Both the position numbers and the translations under genes were made by a program. Source: Diphasiastrum complanatum (Eukaryota; Streptophyta; Lycopodiopsida; Lycopodiales; Lycopodiaceae). Taken from it: a stretch of 64,000 nt of DNA. The notes beneath the pieces were generated by a model, which saw nothing but the letters and a program-made list of their open reading frames with translations, was not told the DNA's origin and ran no database searches. Positions 21,199-33,697 of the stretch are shown here, piece after piece. The stretch spans positions 19,313,540 to 19,377,539 of the forward strand of contig CM055094.1 of NCBI GenBank assembly GCA_029204225.1, given 5' to 3'. The stretch's first letter is position 1. Every line of letters starts with the position of its first letter.

Positions 21199-21411
21199 AT
21201 GTTGAAACAAATATCTGATGGAGATAAGAAGGGTCCCAAGCAAATTTCAAATGAGAATCTTGCAGAGAAAGTATTGAAACCACAGTTGGCAAGGGATCCC
21301 AAAGAATCGAACTTGAGTGTACAAGCCCAACAAAAGCACATACACCAACTCACCACACATGGGAAGATCATTAAATTTGAATTTGAAGAAAAATCATTGA
21401 AGTGTTTGTAG
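21199..21411 (+). pseudogene. Conserved 70-residue block B peptide
   Basis: Frame with ISDGDKKGPKQISNENLAE, DPKESNLSVQAQQ and FEEKSLKCL. Unrecognised. The nearest match is 46089-46301. Preceded by the GA run and followed by block B spacer. It starts at a TTG, so translation is doubtful. Confidence 0.35.
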
Positions 21412-22195
21412 ATCGATGTTCAACAAAATCATATATATTATAATCTTCACACGTGTGGAATCAAGATCTACAAGAAAATCAACTTTCTACACATAGAAAA
21501 CCAAGATAGAGAAAATCACATGAGATGGACATAAGAGATGAATTCTCCACAAAGAAAGAAACTTTGATGATTATTTCTCCACTTAGGTACAACTATTTAT
21601 AGCTTCCAAAATGTCATTTGGCTACTTGCCCCAAACTTGACCTAATTTGGAAACTTCTAGATACTTTATCAAAAACCTAGAAAATCTAGTCTAGATGCAA
21701 TGTACCAAAATTAGCCAATTAGAATGGGTCCAAAATCGACCTCATCCACTGATCTACTTGCCAGAGGTAGTTAAACAACTATTTAGGCCCTTATTAACAA
21801 ATATGAAACTAACTCGAAGTTGAGATTCATTTTGGCCTCCAAAATTGCCAAATGAAAAACCAAACTCGTTGACAATTTTTCACACCATGTCCTCTAGACA
21901 TCTCCATTGATGAATACAATTTATAAGTTTTTGATAGCAATGTACCAAAATTTAGCCAATTAGAATGGGTCCAAACTCGACCTCATCCACTTATCTACTT
22001 GCCAGAGGTAGTTAAACCACTATTTAGGCCCTTATTAACAAATATGAATCTAACTCGAAGTTGAGATTCATTTTGGCCTCCAAAATTGCCAAATAAAAAA
22101 CCAAACTACTTGACAATTTTTCACACCATGTCCTCTAGACATCTCCATTGATGAATACAATTTATAAGTTTTTGAAAGCAATTCCGAATGCAATC
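21412..22195 (-). repeat. Block B spacer with 240-bp tandem repeat, inverted
   Basis: Inverse of 6181-6930. Two ~240-bp units are bounded by TTATAAGTTTTTGA near 21925 and 22165. No gene seen. Confidence 0.8.
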
Positions 22196-22790
22196 AGGGT
22201 CATGTTTTAGCTCAGTGATCTCTCTTTCACATTACAAAAGTTTTTAAAATACATCGTTCTAGGATTCGAGAATGGATTTTGGAATGAATTATATTTCATT
22301 GAAGTTTGAACGAGCTTGGAAATTTGAAGATTGAATGAAGCTGTAATCTAGGATTTTCAAAACTCAAAGTTGTTCATGCAAATTAAGTCATTTTTGTTAA
22401 TATATTAAAATGTTGTAATCTAGGGTTTCCAAAAACAAATTGAAAATTTGTTAAAAAAAATGCTTATTCCTTGTTACACGACTAAATAACATATAGTTAA
22501 AAAGCATATAATGAATCTATGCTATGTTCCAAACATATGCAAGTTACATTGCATTCATTCACACTTCACAAATCATTGGAATTTGAAGTGGAACGAAATC
22601 ATTGAAATGAGTAGATCAATGTTTAAATGAAGCGATAAATATTATAATCTTCCCATTTAATTCAATTATATTTATATATTATTGGTGCATTAATAGGATA
22701 AAAACTCGTTATTATTATTTTCTTTGTTTTTATTGATTCAAGCAAGCATAGCTCGTCTAGATGATGACCACAATGCCTCTAAGGAGAAAT
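22196..22790. other. AT-rich block B spacer, inverted
   Basis: Inverse of about 5600-6170 and nearly identical to 47091-47680. No gene seen. Confidence 0.5.
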
Positions 22791-23523
22791 AGTTTTTCAT
22801 TTTTTTTTTAACTTTGATTTTTCTTCAAATTCAAATTTAATGATCTTCCCATGTGTGGTGAGTTGGTGTCTGCACTTGAGTTGGGCTTGTACACTCAAGT
22901 TTGATTCTTTGCAATCCTCCCAAATTAATATAACCAGTAAGATTATTCTCAAAGCATGTACTATGAGCTAAAAACAACACTTGGAGAGTAAAGAGTTAGG
23001 AATATGTCAAACACTTTTACACCTAGTATTTGGCAAGATCGGATTCTTTGCGATAACCCCCCCCCAATTCTTAATATAACTTCTCAAAGCATCTAGTATG
23101 AGCTACAAACAACACTTGGTAAGTCTTAAGACTTGGAGAGTAAAGAGTTATGCATTTGTCAAATACTTTTACACCTAGCATTTGGCAAGTTAGACACAAT
23201 GGCAGTAATTATAAGAATGAGTTAGACAAGCTTGTGAAGCCATCTAGAGGTGATTTGTTGTTTAGTTGCCTAGCTACATATCAAGCTACCCCAAGTTATC
23301 AAACAGTTTACTATTATTTTGATTGACAACCATGAAGCTATCATGATTTGAAATGACACCAATATATTAAGCTACTCCCAAGTTGACCCTTTCCCAGGAA
23401 GCTTCTCTCTTGAAACTATAGCAAAAAGCTCTTATTCACAGGAACAATCAAGGGTCGAGTACTTACCATACAAGATGAAGACCAACAAGTAGGGCAAGGA
23501 AAGAAGATGTACAATTTACTTTG
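22791..23523. other. Block D spacer
   Basis: Two partly similar stretches (AAAGCATGTACTATGAGC and AAAGCATCTAGTATGAGC, about 170 bp apart) suggest an internal duplication. Contains a run of 9 C at about 23057. It matches 47700-48407 and, inverted, 58474-58914. No gene seen. Confidence 0.5.
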
Positions 23524-23727
23524 CTATGTGCTTGGAGGTATGTTGAGCATGCTTGGAATATGAAGAACAGGTGTTTCCAAAAATATTAGTAGTCTCACAA
23601 AAAGGCTTGGAGTAACATTAGAATTTGGAAGTGGTGCACCTACTTTGGATGGATGATCACTAACAAACAATTTCTGTCTAGTCCTTTTGCGGTGATATGT
23701 TCCCTCTTGTCGATATGATATTTTCAT
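23524..23727 (-). pseudogene. Conserved MKISYRQ frame, copy 1
   Basis: ATG-initiated frame of 67 residues: KISYRQEGTYHRKRTRQK, FVSDHPSKVGAPLPNS, VTPSLFVRLLIF. The last residues differ from the copies at 48408 and 58261 because of a 1-nt change in the LETP/ENTC region. Three copies keep the first ~50 residues, so it may be a real exon or element fragment. No family recognised. It lies downstream of block A on the same strand. Confidence 0.35.
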
Positions 23728-24064
23728 TGTCTAAATATTTTTTGAACAGAATATGTGTAACCTAATTATTGTTGATTTTGATTTAATGAGCAATCAATGT
23801 TCATTTAATACATTACATCAAATATCAACGATGAGAACATATATATATACACAACGAGAAGAAGGTATATCTAGATCATAGATTATGAACTAAAGTGGAC
23901 ATTTCAAAAGCAGTGGAGAGATAGATTAGCAGTTGAGTGCCATATACATTGGCCCTAGATGACTATAATGGTCAATCTTAAAAGCTCCAATCAACAAATG
24001 TTGATGTTTTCAATGTACTCAATTCAAAAAATTGCGCCTAAAGGATTTTCTTCATAACATTTGT
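23728..24064 (-). other. Block A 3' spacer, inverted
   Basis: Inverse of 5050-5381, with a short ATATATATATA run. No gene seen. Confidence 0.5.
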
Positions 24065-25570
24065 TCAGGAATAGTTGGCATCATGCTTATGATATTGCTC
24101 GCGCAGCTACTTGGAGCAGGTTCGAGTCAGCATTTGTCTTCGACCAGCAAATGCTTTTGATCTCTGGGTGTAAGCCTTATCAGCATTGATGATAAAGCCT
24201 GAAGTGCACATCTCTTCGAAGATTTGTATGGAGTCTGCAGGAAAGTATTGTATCCGTAAATAGATCCTGGTATCCTCCATGTGAAGCGTCGGTTTGTTGG
24301 GATTGATGAAAAATTGTGGATCCTGCTCAAACCTTCGGCCCATGACAGTCATCAGAAACTGGCAGAACTTGTGTTGTAGCTTGATTGTAGGATCGTCAGA
24401 ATCGGAAGTTAATTTGCAGAAATTCTTGATGGATGTATGACATTCCTTCTGAGAAGAGAACGAGCCATCTATTATCGCAAAGTTGCAAGGATATGCTGAT
24501 ATGTTGTCTTCCGATCTCCATGCTAGCGCTCGTCTTCTACGAAAACTTGGGTCGAAAGAAGGATCATTCTAAATTTGCTTTGGTGATTGATCAAGCATTT
24601 CATAGACGTACGTATCTTTGAGGAATGGAGCTCTCCAACCGGTCGACGCAATTAAATCTGGCTGAGAAGAGCTCCCGATCGAATTAGATGTCGTCGTTGG
24701 AACTGACTTGTCCCCGTCTATTCGTCCTATCACAGTCGACTTACTGGCATGCTTATGATTTTGCTCACGTAGCCAGTTGAAGCAGTTTCGAGTCAGTATT
24801 TGTCTTCGACCAGTGAATGCTTTTGATCTGTGGGTGTACATGTAACCCTCATCAGCATTGATAATAAATCCTGAAGTGCACATCTCTTCGAAGATATGTA
24901 TGGAGTCTGCAGGAAAGTATTGAATCCGTAAATAGATCCTGGTATCCTCCATGTGAAGGACCGCTTTGTTGGGATTGATGGAAAATTGTGGATCTTGCTC
25001 AAACCTTTGGCCCATGACAGTCATCAGAAACTGGCAGAACTTGTGTTTTAGCTGGATTGTGGGATCGCGAGAATCGGAACTCAGTTCCCAAAAATTATTG
25101 ATTGATGTATGACATTCCTTCTGAGAAGAGAACGAGCCATCTATTATCGCAAAGTTGCAAGGATATGCTGATATGTTGTCTTCCGATCTCCATGCTCGTC
25201 TTCTACGAAATCTTGGGTCGAAAGAAGGATCATTCTGGACTTGCTTTGGTGCTTGCTCAAGCCTTTCATTCACGTGCGTATCTTTGAGGACTGGAGCTCT
25301 CCAACCGGTAGACGTCATTAATTCTGGCTGAGAAGAGCTCCCGATCAAATTAGATGTCGTCGTTGGAACAGACTTGTTTTGCGTCCTACCAGAATCGAAT
25401 TACTGATATCATGTGCCTCCAAATCTCTTTTGCATATAGATTTCGTAGTTTCTGATATTTTGGCCAAACGGATTTTCTCAGCCGCCGATACTATGTTCAT
25501 TTCTAGGTCCTGCTCCATCTTCCTAAGCCGATGTTGCATCAACAATCCTTTTCTGAGACTCTTCAGCCTC
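24065..25570 (-). pseudogene. Block A two-repeat coiled-coil gene, broken (copy A4)
   Basis: Same unrecognised family. The acceptor CTGTAAATG (25571 onward, read on the minus strand as CATTTACAG) is intact, and the native stop is at 24065-24067. A long frame (24569-25348) covers repeat 1 and the start of repeat 2, with WRAP, FRRRRAWRSEDNIS, CNFAIIDGS and MEDTRIYLR. Breaks lie near 25375 (deletion in the RKDADKS region), at about 24570 (CAG to TAG type change in the QIQNDPS region), and near the start of the coiled coil. It is the copy closest to open for repeat 1. Confidence 0.7.
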
Positions 25571-25627
25571 CTGTAAATGACGAAAATAAGAGGCGAAATC
25601 AGAAGGACAGAGAACATCGATAATGCA

Positions 25628-25645
25628 GAGAGAGAGAGAGAGAGA
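25628..25645 (-). repeat. (GA)n microsatellite, 18 bp
   Basis: Shortest version of the microsatellite at the block A splice acceptor. The duplicate copy at 50399 is more than six times longer. Confidence 0.9.
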
Positions 25646-26720
25646 TATTCCATGCATTGCATTCTATTTGTACTATTTCGAGTTAGACGTTGAGGCATTG
25701 TAGTCATATGTATAGAGCATCCCATCCTTAAAGGAGAACTTGTGACCATTCTCTAGGTGACTTGAATAAGCCCGCTCTCCATTCATTTCAAAGTCAAGAA
25801 TAATCCATGCCCCTTTCACACTCATAGCCATCTATACTATACACCCCCCCCCCCCCCCCCTTACAACAATCAAATTTTACTTGTCCAAGAATAGGAGAAA
25901 GATAACCATGAGAAAAGGTCACAATTGTATCACATTTTAGTTGCCCAAGACAAAGGTAGTGCATGAGAAATCAAGGCAACAGGAAAGGCACATTCACAGG
26001 TTTGTTTGAAGGGAGCTTTTCATGTCGCATAAGCACGAAGAGATGTGACGAAATAAAAGGTGAAAGTAGATTAATATTGATGTGTGATGTCCCTTCGTGT
26101 GAATATTTTCTAGATCCAAACATCTAGTGTGTGGCTGTTAGGCTAGAGATAGCATGATATATTAATCTCAACATCCATTGGAGCAAGCTTCCGATCCACT
26201 TGAACACAAAACTTACAAGACTATTTGCTTCATGATGTAAATGTGAATCCAACTTATCAACCATTACATATAATTTGAGCACAAAAGGGGCCTTTCAAAA
26301 ACATACCTTTTATTTTTTTTCTCAAAAGTTTCTTCCACATGGTCCAATCAAAACATTCAAATTTGAAATCCACGTAACGTAGCTCCTTCAAATTGATTTT
26401 CTTTTCTTTTTAAAAGAACTGTAATTTTGCCTCGGGACAGCCCATAAATAAGCCATTTTATTTGTAGTATAGTATGCAACTCGGCAAAAAAACAGTGTAA
26501 CTTTTGAATGGCAACTCAAATAGAGACGATTACGGTGCCATTAGAAAGCCCTCGACGAGAGCTTTTTCAACGACACCCAACATGACCCAGTTCCGAGCTA
26601 CGGTGAAGAAGTTATGGCCAGTAAGGGAGTAGCATTATGGTGCATTTAAGAGTAAAGGATCAAGCAAATACTTATAAAACTGGTATATGGCAAGTTAGAC
26701 ACAATGATAAATTCATGAGA
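25646..26720 (-). other. Block A upstream/intron spacer, inverted
   Basis: Inverse of 2403-3458. Includes a 17-bp C run at 25844-25860. No gene seen. Confidence 0.6.
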
Positions 26721-27280
26721 ATAAGTTAGTGAAGCTCAAAAAGTCATTTGGAGTGAGATCTTGCCGAGTCCCAATTTGTTACCTTGCTATTTGTGAACTT
26801 GCCCCAAGATAAGGTGAAAAGAAACTTTTAATATTACGAATGACAACCACGAAGCTGTCATAGTTTCAATCAACATCGATATAATTAAAGAACAAAAATC
26901 ATCACGTACATGGGAACATTACAAAAAATCACAATATCACGCTTTACAGCCATGCTGCCATGCATGCTTTTTAGGAAATGGAAACAAACTTTGATGGGAG
27001 AAGATTTGATGCTGGCACTTCCTTCTTCAGGCATGGAAATGAAATTCAGAAGCCTTGAAAAGCTATAACTTCAAAGGATCGATTTTCCATCTTTTAGTGG
27101 TGATCTATCATTCGCTATGACAGTGCTTGATTACTCCTTCACATCCTTGGACACCATCTACATACATCCACCACGGATTCGGAGCGCCATCATCATCCAT
27201 TTTCAAAAACCCTAAGCTGTCGAGATCTGCTACATTACACAAAAATCGTCACATCTAGCACGAGCCAAATGCTGAGGGGT
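26721..27280. other. Spacer before E5
   Basis: Moderately AT-rich, no gene seen. Matches 51561-52226 and partly 55620-55990 (GATTTGATGCTGGCACTTCC). Confidence 0.5.
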
Positions 27281-27657
27281 AGTGCTCCTGGAGCTTGTCA
27301 AAATCCCACATTCAACACCGACTTGGGTTGAAAGCTCGCTACTAGTACGTTACTACGAAGAAACATCATCGTTTCCACATCCTATCAGAAAGACATTGCT
27401 CCAAATTTTTCCACAAATTTCTACTCTCCATACACTGCCGAGCAATACTCTACATACACTACTCATAGAGCCGAGCCCCCAAACTCTGCATTCCCTATGG
27501 ACCGAGCTGAGCGTCCATACTCTGCATACAAAGTTGACCGAGACGAGTCCATCAAAAGTTGACCGATCCGAAGCCCTCCATAGTTGACCAAGCCGAGACT
27601 CCACTTTTCTGTTACCAGAGCCGGACCTTCAACAGAGTCCTCAGTCGAGTCCAGAAC
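27281..27657 (+). repeat. E5 leader, shortened
   Basis: Starts with CTGGAGCTTGTCAAAA in place of the usual upstream sequence, then the E5 body with one 36-bp unit fewer than 14575-14971 (TCTGCATTCCCTATGGACC, TCTGCATACAAAGTTGACC). Leads into E at 27658. Confidence 0.7.
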
Positions 27658-28382
27658 ATGTCTGCCACAACATCTTCCAGTTTTGATGACCCAACTCTAG
27701 ACAGAATTGACATCACCATGGAAAGCCTTGATATCTATGAAATGAACACTTGGTACCAGGAGGCACACTAGTTCCTAAGCCACATAGAGTTCCAACTTCC
27801 TCTTTTGATCAGTGGCTATCAGAGCCCATTTTGATTGCATATTGCTTATAACCCCACCGACAGATTTTTCAGTTCATGTTACCTCCTAACCAAAATTTTG
27901 TTTATATTATCCCTATTTCTGGAGCTGACCTCAATACATTTGGCTTCCCTAGGGGACCAAACACAGTTAGTAGGACCCTCAAAAAAATTGAATCCATAGC
28001 ATACTTCAAATACATAGACCCCTCAGCGGACAAATGGAAAAAAAAGATGGTTACCGTATTGAGGTCATAATTGATAAGCCCTTAGGTCCTCCATGTGCCT
28101 ATCTAGCGAAATATACACAACGCTATAGGTCCAAGGTCACGCGTATCCCCATGAAACTATTCCACATGATGGCTGATTCTAGACTACACAATGAGAAGCT
28201 TTATGACTGGGCCCAATTTGCTTCCAACTGCCTCCATGACTATATCAAGAACAAGCAAACTTCCACGTTACTAGGCTATCTTCTGATAGATGTCACTTTG
28301 CAGCAGTTGAGCCACCGACCTCGAGTTCGAGACCAGTTGATACTAGCAGATAGAAGCTTGGGAGACTCCCTCGGAACCAGCG
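27658..28382 (+). pseudogene. Unrecognised gene E, truncated (copy E3)
   Basis: ATG SATTSSSFDDPTLDRIDIT, then TAG in place of Gln at codon 38. The middle part is well kept in another frame: NQNFVYIIPISGADLNTFGFP, TLKKIESIAYFKYIDPSADK, and after a 1-nt shift DGYRIEVIIDKP, KYTQRYRSKVTRIPMKLFHMM, LLGYLLIDVTLQQL. The gene stops at GDSLGTS, where copia sequence joins in. The same join occurs in the two other truncated copies, so they descend from one chimera. Confidence 0.55.
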
Positions 28383-28398
28383 ATCCACTATTCTCACC

Positions 28399-29783
28399 TT
28401 GAGTGTGAGGCTTCTACTGTTGCTGCTGCACTTGATTCTTGCCCTTGGAATAGTCTTTCTTCTTGGTGTAGAGGGCCATGGATTTGTCTTTGATGGACAG
28501 GCCGTTGGTCTTTCTTCGCATTTCTTCCTGAAGAAGATGAACGATCACCTTTTGAAGAGTGAGGTCGGGTTGTGTGGAGATCATCACCCCTTTAGCAATG
28601 ATCTTGTCGTCCTTCTTGATGCTACATGTATTTGTGGCAAACTCCACAATCAAACGATTGTCAAGCAATTGCCCTACACTAAGCAAGTTCTTAGTGATAC
28701 TGCAAATGTAAAGCACTCCATCAATCTTGATCTTCCTTGAAGATCCCAAGCATAAAGGTATGGATCCTATTCCTTCTATCTTATAAGCATAATTATTTGC
28801 TGTAAAAATTCACGTGATAGGTCCTTCATAGGTAGATAAGGTTGAAAAATACTCCCTCTTACTTGTCATGTGGGAGGTAGCCCCACTATCTATCCACCAA
28901 GGGTCTTCACCTCTTATGCTTGAAGATGAGAAACTTGACATCATGACGAAATCTTCATGAGAGCTCTCCTCTTCCTCTTGACCAAGGTTTTCTTGACTTT
29001 GAGTTTGCTTCTTCATGAAGCACTTTGAGGCCTAGTGCCCCGTCTTGCCACAAAAGTAGCATTTGATCTTCGACGTATCCTTCTTTGGCTTGCTCGAGCT
29101 TTGACTTGGTTCTTCTTGAATGCAACACCTTTGCCTTTGTATTTTCTCTTCATCTTGATGAAAAGAGCCTTGTCATCTCCATCATTGAGGGAGAGCTTCT
29201 CCATCCTTGACTTGATGTGAGTTCTCCTACTCTCCTCGACCATGAGGAATCCTTGGAGATCTTCAAGTGAAGTCAACTTGCCCATGATTGCATAGCCTTG
29301 CACCAAGTTAGCAAAATCCATACTTAAAACCATTCAAGATTGGTTGAACAAGTTCACTTTCCTTAATGGAATCTCCTATGTAAGCAAGCTCTTTGTTTAA
29401 GTCCTTGACTCTCAGCACATATGGATTTGATTCTTCAAGGATATCATCCTTGAAGTATTCTTGGATTCATATATCTTTTGAAGAGTTTCCCATGATTCTT
29501 GAGCCAAGATGCAAGCACCTACCTCCTTAAGAAGCTCATGAGCCACATTCATTTTATACAATGGAGAGCAACCTTGCACCTCCTTTTGTATTTTGTAGCT
29601 TCTTGAGGGTGAATAGGCTCATCCTCTTCACCACTCACTATATCCATTAGATCTTGTAAAATAATGATTGATTCCATTCTTAGCTTCCAAATTGAATAAT
29701 TAGAAGCATTCAATCTATCATGTGAATCCAAAAGATATGCATTCATTGATCTCGACTTCCTCCTCCTTGATATCGACTTCACA
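28399..29783 (-). pseudogene. Ty1/copia gag-protease relic (copy 2)
   Basis: Minus strand, in order: gag (LNASNYSIWKLRMESII at about 29700; KELLKEVG and ILAQESWETLQKIY in shifted frame; FANLVQGYAIMGKL; FLMVEESRRTHIKSRMEKLSL); a zinc knuckle CYFCGKTGH-stop-ASKCF near 29040, with Tyr replaced by TAG; a Gln/Glu-rich linker; protease DPWWIDSGATSHMTS, with DSGAT at 28876-28890; and IDGVLYICSITKNLLSVGQLL. After IIAKG the frame does not enter the pre-integrase domain but a gag-like LQEEMRRKTNG stretch rich in Lys and Gln, so the 3' end is chimeric. Frame shifts make it non-functional. Confidence 0.85.
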
Positions 29784-30627
29784 AGGATATAGGATTCACC
29801 TAACCTGAACCAAAAGGGATCATATGCACATAAATATGCCTCTTCAAATCATTCCTACAAGATCAGTTGAATCATCATGCAATAATCAATCCAAATATCT
29901 CACAAATCAAGCAAAATTGAACACAATCTTGACTAGAATTGCATTCACTTGATGAGCACTTGTCAAAAACTTTGGGCTGACCCTAAAATTTAATTTCTAA
30001 GATCTCAATAAGTCTAAGAACTAACTATTATAGTACCAAAGATAAGGATCTACCTTCCTTTTGATTGATTGAAAACTACGTGGCAGACCTGCATGGTAGA
30101 CGTATGTCCCTTTTTGTGAATATTTTCTGGATCCAAACATCTAGTGTGTGGCTATTAGGCTAGAGATAGCATGATATATTAATCTCAACATCAATTGGAG
30201 CGAGCTTCCGATCCACTTGACATGAAATTTATAAGACTATATGCTTCATGATGTAAATGTGAATCCAACTTATCAACAATGTGATTCCCTAGTGCACAAT
30301 GTATCACTATCATCACGTGGCAGAAAGTGATTCACTTTTGTGCATATGTTCCATAGAGATGTGAGACACTTTACCTACCATAGGCTTGAAAAAATTGGAA
30401 GGTAAAGATAGGGATCTACCTTCCTTTTGATTGATTGATTTAGTGGTGATCTATTATTTGCTACGACCATGCTTGATTACTCCTTCGCATCCTTGGACAC
30501 CATCTACATACATCCACCATGGATCCAGAGTGCCATCATCATCCATTTTCAAAAACCCTAAGCTGCCGAGATCTGCTACAATACACAAAAATCGTCACAT
30601 CTAGCACGAGCCAAGTGCTGAGGGGTA
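29784..30627. other. Spacer with block A upstream fragment
   Basis: No gene seen. 29800-29880 resembles the E5 upstream segment (ACCTGAACCAAAAGG), and 30100-30270 is a piece of block A upstream spacer. Matches 54463-55215; this is the right end of the 16.5-kb duplication. Confidence 0.5.
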
Positions 30628-30984
30628 GTGCTACTGGAGCTTGTCAAAACGACACAATCAACACCGATTTGGGTTGAAAGCTCTCTACTAGTACGTTATC
30701 GCGAAGAAACATCATCGTTTGCACATCCTATCAGAGCGACATTGCTCCAAATTTTTCCACAAATTTCTAGTCTCCATACACTGCCGAGCAATACTCTACA
30801 TACACTGCTCATAGAGCCGAGCCCCCATACTCTGCAATCACCGTGGACCGAGCCGAGCGTCCATACTATGCATTCACTGTGGACCAAGTTGAGCGTCGAT
30901 ACTCTGCATACAAAGTTGACTGAGCCGAGTCCATCAAAAGTCGACTGATCCGAAGCCCTCCACAGTCGATCGAGCTGAGAATCC
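30628..30984 (+). repeat. E5 leader fused to block C (chimera 1)
   Basis: E5 with three 36-bp type units (about 30830-30930), joined at AGAATCCACTTG to block C. The identical join occurs at 33697 and 56348. Confidence 0.8.
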
Positions 30985-32640
30985 ACTTGTAAATAGATTT
31001 TAAAAACCATACTATGGTATTTAAAGATAAGTTTGACCAGATAGTCTCTATTTATGGGGAGACTAATGTACTCCCGTCATCGATGGTTTGCTCGGCGGAA
31101 GTTATGGAACAACTACATGATTCTAAGTATGAGCTTTTTCATCTTGTTTTGACATCTCATATGCATTGTGATGTGAATGATGATGTGAATGTGTTAACAT
31201 GCTTTAACACCAAAAATTAGCATCAAGAACAACTTTTAATGCAAGATTTAAAACAAGAGTTCAATGATGTTTTTCCTAAATAGCTAAGATTTTCTGAGGT
31301 ACATACTTCTAATTATATTGCAGTCCGTTGTTAGCACATAATCAAATTTTTCTGAAATGAAATCTTTGAAATGTTTTAGAAAAGAGCAAGAACATAAAGA
31401 TAGATTTTCAATTTCAAAATTGCAGAAAACATCAAACAGAAAGTACTATTCACTTTTGATGTTAGGTAAGTATGACCAAGCAAACACAATATCATGGAAG
31501 GACTTGTGTATATAAGGCCAAAGATCTGTAATAAAATACAAGTGTAAAAGTGTCTTACATGAACGGTCTCAAATATTCTATTATAGTAGCGTAAATGTAA
31601 AAATATCTTTGTCTTGTCCTTGTGCGTGCTGAGTTGTAGTCGATCCACCGTATTCCTAGTGAGAGTTCTTCTATGCAGATCCTCAACATCCTGCGAGCCA
31701 GTTAATCCCTGTAAAAGTTTAGTCTTTTAGCCGGTAAGTCTTCTTTTGCACCACTCCCTTGTCCTTTCTTTCCTTTATATCATGTATACTTCTTTCTTTT
31801 TCCCATATTTTGTCCAGAAACCACCGAACTAGGGTTGTTTAGGTTGAAAGAACCATGCCTTTCATTTGAGTTTTGGAAGAATTTATCTTGGACAGCGAAA
31901 AAATATGGTCTTTTGAGGAGGCGTTCAATCTCTCTGATGTTTTCAGCATCTCCTAAGTTGGCAAGGAGTTTAGCAGAAGGGTTTACAACAAATCAATCAT
32001 GTGCTGGTGTAAAAAGAGAAAAGTAGGTGTGACTTGACAACATCTCTGGCGAGCTTGTGTAGCCAAAGAAAAAAGCCATTCATCTGATTTTGGAAGAATG
32101 CACTAGGGAAGAATTTACTAAGATTGTTCATCACGAAACACGATGACCCAAAAAAAAAAATGACATGGAGACCCATTTTTGTTTTGTCGCTTTTTTTTTT
32201 AATTTTATAAAAAAAATATCCATATTTAAAATGCTTCAAATAAAGATATTGTAATGCTAAAAAAAATGTTGTATTTCGCAAGAAAATTAATCAACCTACT
32301 AAAATTTTGTTAATAGATTTTTGTTAATAATTGCAAATTAGCTTATTTGAAATAATAATACTATTCAAAATAAAATCATTGGACACAACCATTAGAAAAA
32401 CTTAAAAAAACCTTTTTGCTTATTAAAACAAAAGTTTTCAATGTTGTTTTAAAAATTTTAAAAGTGTTTTAAATTACAATTCTTGTATCAAGGAAAATAT
32501 TTTTTAAATTATGACAAAATTTTAATCAGTATTTAAATCTTTACTTATATTTAAACATTAAATGATTGCAAATGAAATTATTTCTACAAACTTCTTATAT
32601 AAACACAATGAAAAATTAAAATATTAAGAAACTTCCGGAA
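30985..32640 (+). mobile_element. Ty3/gypsy relic, post-protease segment (block C, chimera 1)
   Basis: The frame 31014-31220 reads MVFKDKFDQIVSIYGETN, then MEQLHDSKYELFHLVL and VLTCFNTKN, followed by HQEQLLMQDLKQEFNDVFPK, the gypsy protease-RT linker, then a stop. It contains an insertion relative to block C at 37650 (the repeated DVND). The rest is the shared AT-rich tail (FEFWKNLSW frame at 31835-32026 is probably not a gene). No RT domain. Confidence 0.7.
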
Positions 32641-33310
32641 AATTTAATACTCCCGGAAATCATCAAGATCATTTACATTTTTTGTTTTTTTGAAGGAGCC
32701 ATTGTAGTGTCAATTGGCACCTCTTCCCCAATTTCCTTGACAACTGTAACCACATTTATCCTGAACTAGGACATCAGCAAACTCCCCTTTATCACCCACT
32801 TTTCCACTAGTAGGGGGTTGGGGTTCTTTTTGATAAAAATACAGCAAAATAAACCCATTTGATTCTAGAAATGATGGAGAAAGCACCTACTTAAAATCCA
32901 AACAAGATCTAGAAGCTAGATTACTAATCAATGTATTGATTCCTAGTTTATCTTGGCTTGAACTCCATGAATTATCTCCAAAACTTTTCACACATGTGGA
33001 TGTACAGCTTGTTGTTGCCTGCATATTGTACCTGCAACTCCAATCTCATTCAATGATCATAAAAAATCATAAGCCAATAGCGTTCATCAGTCAAATCATA
33101 GACTCAAACTAGTCAAGAAGGAAAATCTCAATTTTGCTCATAATTGGATGGAAATCCCATCACATATTTATACATGTAGAGCTCGAATTTGAGCGTATTA
33201 CAGCTTCTATGTAATCATCACAACCTAACCCTAACATCCAACCTAAAGATCCAATTGATCCACCCTATTTAGGGTCGATACCTCAAGATCCAAAAACAAT
33301 GCAAAAACCA
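32641..33310. other. Spacer with LTR-like end
   Basis: No gene seen. 32640-32900 recurs at 35500-35760. 33190-33310 is the inverse of the copia LTR-like sequence at about 13870-13990 (ACAGCTTCTATGTAATCATC). Confidence 0.5.
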
Positions 33311-33314
33311 TCTA

Positions 33315-33697
33315 CATACAAGCCAAGTGTTGAGGGGTAGTGCTACTGGAGCTTGTCAAAACGACACATTCAACACCGATTTGGGTTGAAAGCTCTCTAC
33401 TAGTACGTTATCGCGAAGAAACATCATCGTTTCTACATCCTATCAGAGCGAAATTGCTCCAAATTTTTCCACAAATTTCTAGTCTCCATACACTACCGAG
33501 CAATACTCTACATACACTGCTCATAGAGCCGAGCCCCCATACTCTGCAATCACCGTGGACCGAGCCGAGCGTCCATACTATGCATTCACTGTGGACCAAG
33601 TTGAGCGTCGATACTCTGCATACAAAGTTGACTGAGCCGAGTCCATCAAAAGTCGACTGATCCGAAGCCCTCCACAGTCGATCGAGCCGAGAATCCA
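33315..33697 (+). repeat. E5 leader fused to block C (chimera 2)
   Basis: Nearly identical to 30600-30984, 2712 bp away in direct orientation, and carrying the same E5/C join. Confidence 0.8.

Noticed and set aside
23041-23070. Telomere-like C-rich repeat
   Set aside because: A homopolymer C run only; no CCCTAAA-type tandem units.
31376-31648. 90-residue frames opposite block C (DRLQLSTHKDKTKIFLHL)
   Set aside because: Antisense to gypsy relic tail, no motif, preserved only because the copies are recent duplicates.
31835-32026. FEFWKNLSW...LAEGF frame in several block C copies as a gene
   Set aside because: Short, no recognised domain, lies in the non-coding tail and is interrupted differently among copies.
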